DNA of 27,580 bases, taken from the NCBI GenBank assembly GCA_900557045.1, contig USQY01000020.1, positions 1-27,580 of the forward strand, in the 5' to 3' direction. The number at the start of each line of letters is the position of its first letter. Positions within the stretch are counted from its first letter, which is position 1. The notes beneath the pieces are model-generated. The model ran no database searches and was not told where the DNA came from. It saw nothing but the letters and a program-made list of their open reading frames with translations. Both the position numbers and the translations under genes were made by a program. This document shows, in pieces, positions 19,001 through 25,676 of this stretch. Source of the DNA: an uncultured Clostridium sp. GTDB lineage: Bacteria; Bacillota; Clostridia; TANB77; CAG-508.

Positions 19001-22000
19001 AAACACTAACAGGAAGTTATAGTAATGATGTTATAAATAATATTTATGATTTAATGGCAAATGATTATGAATGGACACAAGAAGTATATAGTACAAATAT
19101 TAGAGTAAGTAGAGGAAGTTCATTTGATAAAAGTAAATCTGCAAATGCAACAACAAGAGGATATGTGGCAACTCCCAATATTGCAGGATTAGCATATAGT
19201 TCAAGAATGGCACTATATATAAATGATTCAGAAGACACAACATCACCAGAAATTAAAATAAGTTCAGTAGAACCAGGAAATAACAATATAACTGTAAAAG
19301 TATCTGCAAAAGACATAGGCTCTGGTATTGCAAAATATCATTATTCAATAAGTACAGATAACAAAACATGGAAAACAGAAACAAGTTACAGCCCAGAACA
19401 CATATACACAGGATTAGCACAAAACTCAACATATTACATAAAAGTTCAAGCAGAAGATAATAAGGGTAATATGAGTGTTGCATTAACACAAGAAGTAGTA
19501 ACAGAAGGTGTTTCATTAGAAGAAGGAGCAATTTATGTAATAAGTGTAACAGGTTCCGCTGATGGTAATGGTATAGTTAATTTAGGTGTAAGGGAAGATT
19601 ACGCAGATAATAACTATAAAATACAATATCAAATAGTATTAGGACAAAATGCAATAGATGCAGGAAAAACAGCAGATGAGGCAAATGGAATATATACACA
19701 AATAACAGAAGATGGAACATGGGTAACAGGAGATATTGTAGAAGGATTATATGAAAATGATATAATTTATGCACGTTTAAGTGATGGAACAAATATAACA
19801 CCATATATGGCTGTAAATGTAATTGGTTTGGAAACATTTTCAAATATATATTCAGAAACACAAAAATACACAGATGTAAATGGTGATATAGCTTATATTC
19901 CAGCAGGATTTAGTGTTGGTACTTCAAAATATATTAATACAGTTGAAAATGGTTTGGTAATTCAGGATGAATTAGGAAATCAATTTGTATGGGTGCCTGT
20001 TGAGAATGCATTGGCAAATGGAACAACATATCCAACAAGTACATCTAGTACATCAACATATAAACCAATGGCAATATATCAGGATAATAGTACAGAGTAT
20101 TATCAAAGTTTGATTTATTTATTCAACACATCAGCCAAATCTTTATCATATGTAAGTAGTTCTTACAAATTAGGAAATGCAAATTATAGAGAACCAAGTA
20201 TATTAACGGGTAGTGCAGATGATGGATATACATGGGATTTAGAGAGTTTAGCAGAAATAACAGGAAGTTCATATGATGCATATCTAGGATATTATAAAAA
20301 TTATTTAAAATTTTCTAGTGCAATAGAATTCGGAAAATATAAAAATGAAGAATATAAAAATATGATAGATAGTATTGAGTATTATAAAGGGTTTTATGTA
20401 GGAAGATACGAAACATCAGTAGATTCTACTGCTTCGGCAAATACAGCAGTAGCACAGTCACAAGCGAATAAAAAAGTATTAGATAATTCAGATGAAAAAC
20501 AAAGAGAATATAGAATGATTTATTATCAAGATAGTAATAGAAATGAGAAAAATCCATATTATAATAATTCATCAGTAACAAGTAGTATGATATGGAATGC
20601 ACAGTATGATGCTATGTTAAATTGGATATTGAACAAAACAGATAACAAAGAAAAACTATTTTCAACAACACTTGGAAATCATAAAACAGCAACAACAGCA
20701 GATTTATCTGGAACCAATATAGATGATCTAACAAATAATATATATGATTTAGGTGGAAATGTTATGGAATTAACACAAGGGTCATATAGTACAACACAGA
20801 ATATGGTAAGAGGTGGATATTTTTATAAAAGCAGTTCATATCCTGGAACAAATAAAATGACTAGTATAAGTGGCTGGTCAATAACTAATTATGGTACATC
20901 ATATAATTTTATAGGTACACGAATGACACTATATTTAAATAAACAAAATGATACAATACCACCAACAATAGAAAAATATGGTGAACCAATACCTGCAACA
21001 AATAGTATTACTTTAAAAACAAAAGCAAAAGATGAAAATTCAGGAATAGGAAAATATCATTATTACATAAGTACAGATGGAACAAACTTTACAGAATATA
21101 CTGGTTGGGGAAATTCATATACATTTGAAAAATTAACACAAAACACAACATATTATGTAAAAGCGACAGTAGAAGATAAAGCAGGAAATATAAGCTCAGA
21201 ATTACCAGTACAAACAGTAACAACAAATATAATGGATGGAATAGAAGAAATCTTAACAACAAGAGTATATGGTTCAAATGGAGATGGTAGACTATATTTA
21301 GGAATATCATCAACATATGAAAAACAAGGATATTATGTACAATATCAAATAGTAAAAACAGGTGGAACATTTAATGTAAATGGAACATGGACAAAAGACG
21401 CAACAAGTACTGTAAAAGGCTTATCAGTAGGTGATACAGTATATGCTAGAATAAATGACGGAAATGGAAATATTTCATATTATAAAGTTGTTACAATAAC
21501 AGAATTAGAAACATTTGAAACATATGAACAATATTCTGCAAAAAACAGTACAACTGCAACAGATATATATTATTTATATACTGATGAAAACGGTGATACA
21601 GCATATATCCCTAAGGATTTTAGTGTTGGAGTATCAAATTCAATAAATAAAATATCAACAGGTTTGGTTGTTCAAGATTCAAATGGTAACCAATTTGTAT
21701 GGGTTCCAGTTGATAAAGATAGTGTTGTATATAATGGAACAACAGTAAAAACAGATGGAACAGATACATATAAACCAATGGTACAATATCAAAATGGATA
21801 TAGTGAATCAACAGATGAGCAATATTTTGAAAGTATAAGGTATAATTATAGTAGTAGTTATTCAACTGGTTCAAAAATGTCAAGTGTAAGTAGTGGAAAA
21901 CCTGCACATCAATTAGGAAATTCATCATATAGAGAACCAAGCTTAGTAACTGGTGCAGCAAATTATTCGTGGGTGTTCCAGGCAAGTAATAATCAATATG

Positions 22001-22650
22001 ATTCAGTAAGTGCATATTATAAAGATATTTGCGGATTTTCAAGCCCAACAGAAATGGGACAATATATGAATGAACAATATACAAATATGGTAAAAAGTGT
22101 AAAAGAATATGGCGGATTTTATATTGGAAGGTTTGAAACAAGTTTAACATCAGGAGTTATTGGAAGTAAGATAAATACAACTGCAATGGATTCAAGAGCT
22201 GGAACAGAAACAGGTTCAAATTATGGAAATAGGTGGTATGGAATGTATAATAAGCAAGATAGTAATAGAAATACAAGAAATCCATATTATAGGTCAACAA
22301 CAGTTGTAAGTAGTATGATTTGGGGTTCTCAATATGATGCAATGTTAAATTGGGCAGCAAAAGGAAATGAAGCAAATATGATATATAAAAGAACAGGAAA
22401 TCATAGTGGTAGTCCGGCGAAAACAGGAGCTTATGGAGTTGATGTGATGAATAATATCTTTGACTTGAGTGCTAACTTGGTAGAGTGGACACAAGAGGCG
22501 TACACTACCTACTTTCGTGCTTTTCGTGGCGGTTACTTCAGTACTACTAACACCTATGTTGCTAGTACGCGCAGTAGCTATTATTCGACCAATACCGGCT
22601 ACAATTATGGTTCGCGTGCCACACTTTGTCTTCGTAGCTCTGAGCCCTAA
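13078..22650 (+). CDS. Giant repeat protein with FGE/C-type-lectin-fold tip, likely DGR target
   Basis: This 3190-residue exported protein starts at ATG 13078, 7 bases after GGGAGG; the earlier ATG 13063 lies in front of that site. Residues 1-30 are a signal or membrane segment (KKQKAK, then IIVMLIAIITVLAITVLAW), followed by a TasA/SipW-type-looking region. MucBP-like modules sit at about 200-275, 876-975 and 1052-1130. Six Flg_new/InlB-type repeats (GYTF.GW...LYAQW) lie at about 404-875 and 1226-1328. Three rounds follow of an FN3-like module (DETAPQ, DTTSPE, DTIPPT; about 1328, 2054, 2624) and a formylglycine-generating-enzyme-like module (FVWVPV, YREPS, GFYIGRYETS, QDSNRN, MIWG.QYDAMLNW, NNIYDL; about 1690-2053, 2262-2621, 2825-3190). 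The FGE catalytic cysteines are not evident, so a binding role is likely. There is no LPXTG anchor. The last 70 codons differ sharply in composition (22440-22650). Confidence 0.93.
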   Translation: MKKQKAKIIVMLIAIITVLAITVLAWAKYTNVFEENVQSEIAKWSFRVNDSEQGAETFNLVNTIDANVTVKEDKVAPGTSGHFDIKLNGAGSEVAINYIINANFENNPVNMHFYLDENHTVELPIEDGKLVINGFIPLAEIDNEKIIRIYWNWPSETGNTEKEIYENDLLDSESMGKTITANVTVTGIQTKPEASKSNYTAYYYLENANDNNFTLYSSNIYQKNTDSELTLSNIAIDIPNANYIYGTTTPNGEHVSNVTIEEDGTTKVYLYYARERYTLTTLAGENIGEVKSTGLSTGTSSNITSENGENVFEQSKTKMKTKYKWGETVTIEAVEESVDGYTNKFKKWNITSTETSGIAGTTGTSTTLTPSDLGAPYNPEKPQTTVIMPKQNVELTAIAEKTVNTYTVIFKENTGTGTMEDQNFVYDVEQKLTSNKFTKTGYTFESWNTNEDGTGTKYTNEQLVKNLVPTPNGTLMLYAQWLPNEYTIIINANGGHGAMPVQKLKYDETQAIQENTLTREGYIFAGWNLSEDGTDTSYANKEQVLNLTSENGGRIELYAQWSANSYTVEFNANGGKGTMTNQVFTYDVAKALRANVYTRTGYTFVGWSTDANYVVKSEDATSSASTTGSTSSSGTTSSTGTTEENSQNTTGAKLYKDKEEVSNLATTPNGTITLYAIWTKNKYTVIYNQNAPTETTTGSMENSKYEYNTKARLSENEYQRIGYTFKNWNTKPDGTGTTYNNGQEIENLTQTVNGIVNLYAQWTANIYRINFNSNTGIGTMDTQVCTYDVSTNISANKFKKTGYTFAGWCTVANPTNSGNSANNMEEGSETGNSNDTGNTENQNSIIEYYNNSQEVINLVSENNGQITLYAQWTANTNTPYEVAHFVMNTKGIYTLAQTENLTGTTDSNIDINKLIKTSTAYNIPNGIYYKETKVDGKIVTNATIKPDGTLQIAIYYARTYGYLTTAKGSYISTITQINNKKYYYGETIPDITATVEYAQGYLTNFDKWESNNVVVIENVTENPIQNKTWPAMKEGTQITLTAKATREESNQTPYTVNYYLENANNSEYTLYSTKTLAGTTNSQITVSNVDIELANCTISKTDITTSTVIKADGTTKVNVYYNRNKFALTISGGNNIIETELSTENEQNVDNTAPITITKNIKWGATVEINATIESLPGYTYKYTGWETASTSELGTEYDYTKKHTQIIMPAENLTLTATASKTANKYTIIFDANSGNGTMANQTFIYDVAQKLSKNTFTKTGYTFKGWATEESLNAGSDNQDENKGNTSETGNDLNDNRIVYVDEAQIKNLTTTNNQTITLYAIWADETAPQLTLTTSSTTKNITVNVTAIEQGSGLTENYKYYIGTKNLATNKIEYQPAIEKTATTHTFENLKDNTTYYIKVEIADKSGNIGKIEDQEAQTLELQGEITFTDGYWSNGKYVVTVNTEATDETGALYNMQYQVLTAEEIEDGKTFNAQENWEGETITSGTVMGLGTVDDIDETSANGTSNTENGENSNNENGTTNSKTAKLILKDGDILYARVTDGSNGAKTYYNYEVKNPAKKTYTETELSQLGYGTSTFDILAYEIGTDKIKVDIQKEISGTETYNYYAKANEDSEYKLISTSTNWNDMADVSNKWLKALNKDELKLNTTYKVKVLVRDSSGNVTQCLNTATMITQDKAEVNTSYAQNRTYIDGENYTAVIPAGFMVSGKSGSGTSGASGTSSSGSSTSGSGDETTISKGMVLKDLDGNEFVWVPVNQAIYIHGKTAIPTSTSSATTYYKPMSVAQSGSASNYESIVYSYNGVKSYRNTSNTCIGKSSFREPSLITGSADGYTWNVNKPTGTNYDASTEYYSDVLGFSDIQEYGNYINKEYTNMVNSTNNFGGFYIGRYETSINGNAVQSKSGKTPMSNLNWYNLYLNQDSNRNSNNTYYETQSVVSNMIWGSQYDSMLNWVLTGLDKSKLQATTYGNRTNSQTLTGSYSNDVINNIYDLMANDYEWTQEVYSTNIRVSRGSSFDKSKSANATTRGYVATPNIAGLAYSSRMALYINDSEDTTSPEIKISSVEPGNNNITVKVSAKDIGSGIAKYHYSISTDNKTWKTETSYSPEHIYTGLAQNSTYYIKVQAEDNKGNMSVALTQEVVTEGVSLEEGAIYVISVTGSADGNGIVNLGVREDYADNNYKIQYQIVLGQNAIDAGKTADEANGIYTQITEDGTWVTGDIVEGLYENDIIYARLSDGTNITPYMAVNVIGLETFSNIYSETQKYTDVNGDIAYIPAGFSVGTSKYINTVENGLVIQDELGNQFVWVPVENALANGTTYPTSTSSTSTYKPMAIYQDNSTEYYQSLIYLFNTSAKSLSYVSSSYKLGNANYREPSILTGSADDGYTWDLESLAEITGSSYDAYLGYYKNYLKFSSAIEFGKYKNEEYKNMIDSIEYYKGFYVGRYETSVDSTASANTAVAQSQANKKVLDNSDEKQREYRMIYYQDSNRNEKNPYYNNSSVTSSMIWNAQYDAMLNWILNKTDNKEKLFSTTLGNHKTATTADLSGTNIDDLTNNIYDLGGNVMELTQGSYSTTQNMVRGGYFYKSSSYPGTNKMTSISGWSITNYGTSYNFIGTRMTLYLNKQNDTIPPTIEKYGEPIPATNSITLKTKAKDENSGIGKYHYYISTDGTNFTEYTGWGNSYTFEKLTQNTTYYVKATVEDKAGNISSELPVQTVTTNIMDGIEEILTTRVYGSNGDGRLYLGISSTYEKQGYYVQYQIVKTGGTFNVNGTWTKDATSTVKGLSVGDTVYARINDGNGNISYYKVVTITELETFETYEQYSAKNSTTATDIYYLYTDENGDTAYIPKDFSVGVSNSINKISTGLVVQDSNGNQFVWVPVDKDSVVYNGTTVKTDGTDTYKPMVQYQNGYSESTDEQYFESIRYNYSSSYSTGSKMSSVSSGKPAHQLGNSSYREPSLVTGAANYSWVFQASNNQYDSVSAYYKDICGFSSPTEMGQYMNEQYTNMVKSVKEYGGFYIGRFETSLTSGVIGSKINTTAMDSRAGTETGSNYGNRWYGMYNKQDSNRNTRNPYYRSTTVVSSMIWGSQYDAMLNWAAKGNEANMIYKRTGNHSGSPAKTGAYGVDVMNNIFDLSANLVEWTQEAYTTYFRAFRGGYFSTTNTYVASTRSSYYSTNTGYNYGSRATLCLRSSEP
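22440..22650 (+). other. Putative DGR variable repeat at the C-terminus
   Basis: Diversity-generating retroelements overwrite the 3' end of a target gene with an A-mutagenised cDNA of a template repeat. Here GC rises from about 27% (22261-22320) to about 46% (22501-22650). All five Arg codons after 22500 are CGT/CGC, although AGA is used almost everywhere else in the gene. Of the 49 final codons only one ends in A. Runs of codons such as TAC, ACT, ACC, AGT, AGC, TAT and AAT (Tyr/Thr/Ser/Asn) are the products expected from AAC/AAT template codons, set between fixed Gly, Arg and Ser codons. The segment ends at the stop, in the C-type-lectin-like fold used by known DGR targets. The template and reverse transcriptase are not in the window, so this remains an inference. 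Confidence 0.75.
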
Positions 22651-22651
22651 T

Positions 22652-22706
22652 TTGGGGACGTTTATTATTGGACAAAAATGTCTGATTGGGACAGATGTTT
22701 GAGTGA
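22652..22706 (+). repeat. Direct repeat copy A, just after the putative variable repeat
   Basis: This stretch shares almost all its bases with 23944-23996 (GTTTATTATTGGACAAAAAT, then TTGGGACAGAT). It contains a small hairpin GACA-AAAA-TGTC (22671-22682). It begins two bases after the giant gene's stop codon, where DGR targets often carry an initiation-of-homing sequence and hairpin, or it may simply be one copy of a dispersed repeat. Confidence 0.75.
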
Positions 22707-22742
22707 TTTTGTGTAAATGTCAATAGAAAAATGTATTAAAAA

Positions 22743-22793
22743 ATAAAACAAGAATCCTACTTCATATGCCATAAAATAGGATTCTTGTTTTAT
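22743..22793. terminator. Bidirectional intrinsic terminator
   Basis: ATAAAACAAGAATCCTA (22743-22759) pairs perfectly over 17 bases with 22777-22793. A-rich and T-rich flanks on either side suit termination of both the plus-strand giant gene and the converging minus-strand nuclease gene. Confidence 0.85.
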
Positions 22794-22852
22794 TATAAAA
22801 ATTTGATTTCATATTACATTGTTATACTATCAGTTTTGTAATGATTAATTAT

Positions 22853-23725
22853 TTACAGGTTTTCAATTTTTTCTTTTGTTAAGCCTGTTAATTTAATTAT
22901 AGTTTCAATTTCAATATTTTCTTCTAACATTTTTTTCGCAATTTCGGCTTTCTCTTCTGCTCTACCCTCTTCTAGTCCTTCTGCTTTTCCTTCTGCCAAT
23001 CCCTCTGCTTTTCCTTCTTCTCTACCTCTTCTTATAGCACCAGCCATAGCAGCTGCTTCATCGCGAATTGCTTTTTCTCTTAATCTGGCAAGCTCTTTTT
23101 CTTCTTCATCACTATTTAAATATTCCAATTCTTCTTCAGCTTTTTTTACATATTCATTATTAATCATACTGATTTCCTCCAAACTATCATTTACAATAAA
23201 TGTTAGCCATTCTTCTAGCTTGCTTGATATTCCTTTACATTTTTCTTTGAATTTTGGTAATTGAATATAGTGAAGTTCTACTTTATTTGTTAGAAGAATA
23301 TCTTCGTAATCTCTTTTTAATCTTGCTCTTTCATGAAAAGGTCCTACATCAAAAATATTATAGTTTAATATCCAAATTCCAATTATTCTTGGTATCTCTG
23401 AATAATCCTCCTTTTCTTTTAAACTTTCGTGAAATAGCCCTGCATCATAAAATAAAGATCTATCAACTGTATTATTATAATCTTTAACTTGCATTTCAAT
23501 ATTGACTATAGTTTTATCATTTAATGTAGCTACTATATCAAGTATTCCAAGTTTATCAGACATAATTTGTTTTTCAAGTGATACCTGTTGTTTGACTTCT
23601 AAGCTTTCTATTTTTATATCAGGCAATATTCCTTCTAATAAATCTTTTAGTAAATCACTATTTTTTCTATGACCAAAAATACGCTTAAACATGTAGTCAT
23701 TTGTTGGCTTATATATTGTATTCAT
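22853..23725 (-). CDS. Rpn/PD-(D/E)XK nuclease family transposase-like protein
   Basis: This 290-residue protein belongs to the PD-(D/E)XK nuclease-transposase (Rpn, recombination-promoting nuclease) family. It opens with KPTNDYMFKRIFG, and the catalytic core is visible as LGILDIVATLNDKTIVNIEMQ, with D63, E77 and Q79. The middle part has YNIFDVGPFHERARLKRDYED. The C-terminus is an acidic helix followed by EGKAEG-type repeats (about 233-262), typical of these proteins, and a short helical end. AGAGGT lies 5 bases before ATG 23725. The gene converges on the giant gene and is bracketed by near-identical direct repeats (22652-22706 and 23944-23996). Related proteins are DNA endonucleases that promote RecA-independent recombination. 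Confidence 0.88.
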   Translation of the reverse strand: MNTIYKPTNDYMFKRIFGHRKNSDLLKDLLEGILPDIKIESLEVKQQVSLEKQIMSDKLGILDIVATLNDKTIVNIEMQVKDYNNTVDRSLFYDAGLFHESLKEKEDYSEIPRIIGIWILNYNIFDVGPFHERARLKRDYEDILLTNKVELHYIQLPKFKEKCKGISSKLEEWLTFIVNDSLEEISMINNEYVKKAEEELEYLNSDEEEKELARLREKAIRDEAAAMAGAIRRGREEGKAEGLAEGKAEGLEEGRAEEKAEIAKKMLEENIEIETIIKLTGLTKEKIENL

Positions 23726-24363
23726 TTATCACCTCTATTCTAGCATATTTGTTGTTTTGTTTCAATTATTTTGAAAATTTTGTGTATAGAATTTTTACAC
23801 TTTGATTTTAGATTTTTTGAATTTAAAATTTTTATTGAATTCATTAAAATAAAAATATTTAATAGATTATTGAAATCAAATTTTTATAATCAATATTAAA
23901 TCATGGTGTTGTATAAAAGTCAATATTTTTTTGCTTTTTGTTATTGGGGGATGTTTATTATTGGACAAAAATGTCCAATTGGGACAGATATTTGTGTAAC
24001 TTTTGTCGGATTTTGCAATAATTTGATGTACGATTTTTGTTGTAGTTTAAGTGGTTGTATGATTTAATATTAACTGTAAAAATTTGATTTCTGCAATTAT
24101 ATAAACATATTATTTAAATTTAATGCTTAAAAAAGTCTGAAAAATTTATAATCAAAAAAATTAAATTCAAAGTGTGAAATTCATTACACAAAAAATCAAA
24201 AATCATTACAAAATAAAATAAAAATATTATTCTTAGCATATTGGATAGTTTTTTGTTTTAAGCTATAAAACACTGTAGATTGTACAACCTCTACTTTAAA
24301 ATGTGTTTTCATGTATGAAATTTCTAAATGTTTCATAAACTCTACAAGGAGGAAATGAAATTT
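23726..24363. other. Long intergenic region with repeat and hairpin leader
   Basis: No gene is supported. It contains repeat copy B (23944-23996) and, close to the next gene, two hairpins. The first is AAAACAC (24267-24273) with GTGTTTT (24303-24309), enclosing GTAGA/TCTAC. The second is TATGAAA (24314-24320) with TTTCATA (24331-24337). They lie just before the ribosome binding site at 24346-24352 and could be a structured leader. The rest is AT-rich without recognisable signal. Confidence 0.5.
23944..23996 (+). repeat. Direct repeat copy B
   Basis: It is nearly identical to 22652-22706 and in the same orientation. Here the hairpin is perfect, GGACA-AAAA-TGTCC (23963-23976). It lies about 220 bases upstream of the nuclease start, in noncoding DNA. 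Confidence 0.75.
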
Positions 24364-25488
24364 ATGAAAGATATAAAAAACACAATAAAAATAGTATTTG
24401 TAATAATTGCAACACTAGTAGGTGCAGGCTTTGCTTCAGGCAAGGAAATATATTCATTTTTCTTTATTTATCAAAAGTTTGGAATATTAGGAATATGCAT
24501 TTCTAGTACAGTAATCAGTTTGGTTATACACAAAGTTTTTAAAATATGTTTAAATTCAAATGTAAATACATACAAAGAATTTTGTGAATATATTGGAAAT
24601 AGTTTAAAAAATAAATTACTCAACAAACATACAAAAAAAACTAATATTCCTGAAGTGCTTAATTATATAGTAAATATATTTTTAATTATTACATTTTATA
24701 TAATGATATCAGGATTTTCAAGCTTTTTGCAACAAGAATTTTGTATAAATAAAATTGTAGGGAGTTTAATAATTATATGTCTATGCTATTTTGTTTTTTT
24801 GAAAAACATAAATGGTTTGATAAAAATAAGCAATTTTCTTATTCCAATTTTAATAGTGTTTTTTATATATATTTCAATGAAAAATAATATTTTGTTAAAC
24901 ACATCAAAATTATCAAATACACTATTTTTACTAAGTACAGCAGATATATTTGCCACACAAATAAATTCGATTTCAACAGCATATTCCACAAATATAACTC
25001 CATATATTGCAATATTTAAAAGCATACTATATTCGTGTTACAACTGCATAATATTAATTCCTGTATTAATACCTTTAAAAAATTTTATTGGAAATAGAAA
25101 AAATAGTTTTGTTTGTTCAATAGTTACATGCATATTACTTATAATTTTAAGTTTTGCAATTTATAATTTATTATTACAAGGTAATAGTCAAATATTTGGT
25201 TTGGAAATGCCTATAATTGAAATAGTAAAAAAATATGGAAGCTTGTACCAATATTCATACATAATAATGATTGGTATATCAATATTTACAACAGCAATAT
25301 CAGCAGGTTGCGGTTTCTTAAATAATTGTAGCAAAAACAAAAAATCATTTAATAAAAATTTAAGTATAATGTGTTTTTTAGGTATATTTTTATCTCAAAT
25401 TAGTTTCTCTTTACTAGTTAACTTATTATACCCTATACTAGGAATAATAGGCTTATTTGAAATTATACTATTAATTATTACAACCTAA
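24364..25488 (+). CDS. YkvI-type polytopic membrane protein
   Basis: This 374-residue integral membrane protein has about ten hydrophobic segments and resembles the uncharacterised YkvI family of the amino acid-polyamine-organocation superfamily. The first helix carries the family-like VIIATLVGAGFASGKEI, a glycine-rich bend typical of substrate sites in this fold. Later segments include LFLLSTADIFATQINSISTAYS and ISIFTTAISAGCGFLNN. The start at 24364 is 11 bases after AAGGAGG (24346-24352). In-frame ATGs at 24355 (too close) and 24328 (upstream of that site) are rejected. The substrate is unknown. The next gene has its own promoter, so co-transcription is uncertain. Confidence 0.82.
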   Translation: MKDIKNTIKIVFVIIATLVGAGFASGKEIYSFFFIYQKFGILGICISSTVISLVIHKVFKICLNSNVNTYKEFCEYIGNSLKNKLLNKHTKKTNIPEVLNYIVNIFLIITFYIMISGFSSFLQQEFCINKIVGSLIIICLCYFVFLKNINGLIKISNFLIPILIVFFIYISMKNNILLNTSKLSNTLFLLSTADIFATQINSISTAYSTNITPYIAIFKSILYSCYNCIILIPVLIPLKNFIGNRKNSFVCSIVTCILLIILSFAIYNLLLQGNSQIFGLEMPIIEIVKKYGSLYQYSYIIMIGISIFTTAISAGCGFLNNCSKNKKSFNKNLSIMCFLGIFLSQISFSLLVNLLYPILGIIGLFEIILLIITT

Positions 25489-25612
25489 CAGTTTATATTG
25501 TATAGTGGGTGCAAAGTTAGAAAAGTCTTTTTACATAATTCTAGTTTTTGACTGGCTAATTGCAATAGCAGAAAATATCAATTCTTATTTTACCTTTTTT
25601 TCAAATAACATC

Positions 25613-25641
25613 TTGCAAAAAATAGCAAAAACTGGTATAAA
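25613..25641 (+). promoter_or_regulatory. Sigma-A-type promoter for the DUF5711-cvpA pair
   Basis: TTGCAA (25613-25618) and TATAAA (25636-25641) are separated by 17 bases, about 35 bases before ATG 25677. Confidence 0.55.
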
Positions 25642-25676
25642 TGTGGTATAAAGAATAAATCAAAAGAGGAATGTAT

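Noticed and set aside
18136..20940. DGR variable repeats in the first two FGE-like modules
   Set aside because: Their C-terminal parts (about 19020-19230 and 20740-20940) keep the native AT-rich codon use with A-ending codons and AGA, with no compositional break; internal position also does not suit a variable repeat.
13514..22375. Many open frames on the minus strand opposite the giant gene
   Set aside because: They are Leu/Ile/Tyr-rich antisense shadows created by the ACA/AAT/ATA-rich codons of the repeat protein, without ribosome binding sites or recognisable domains.
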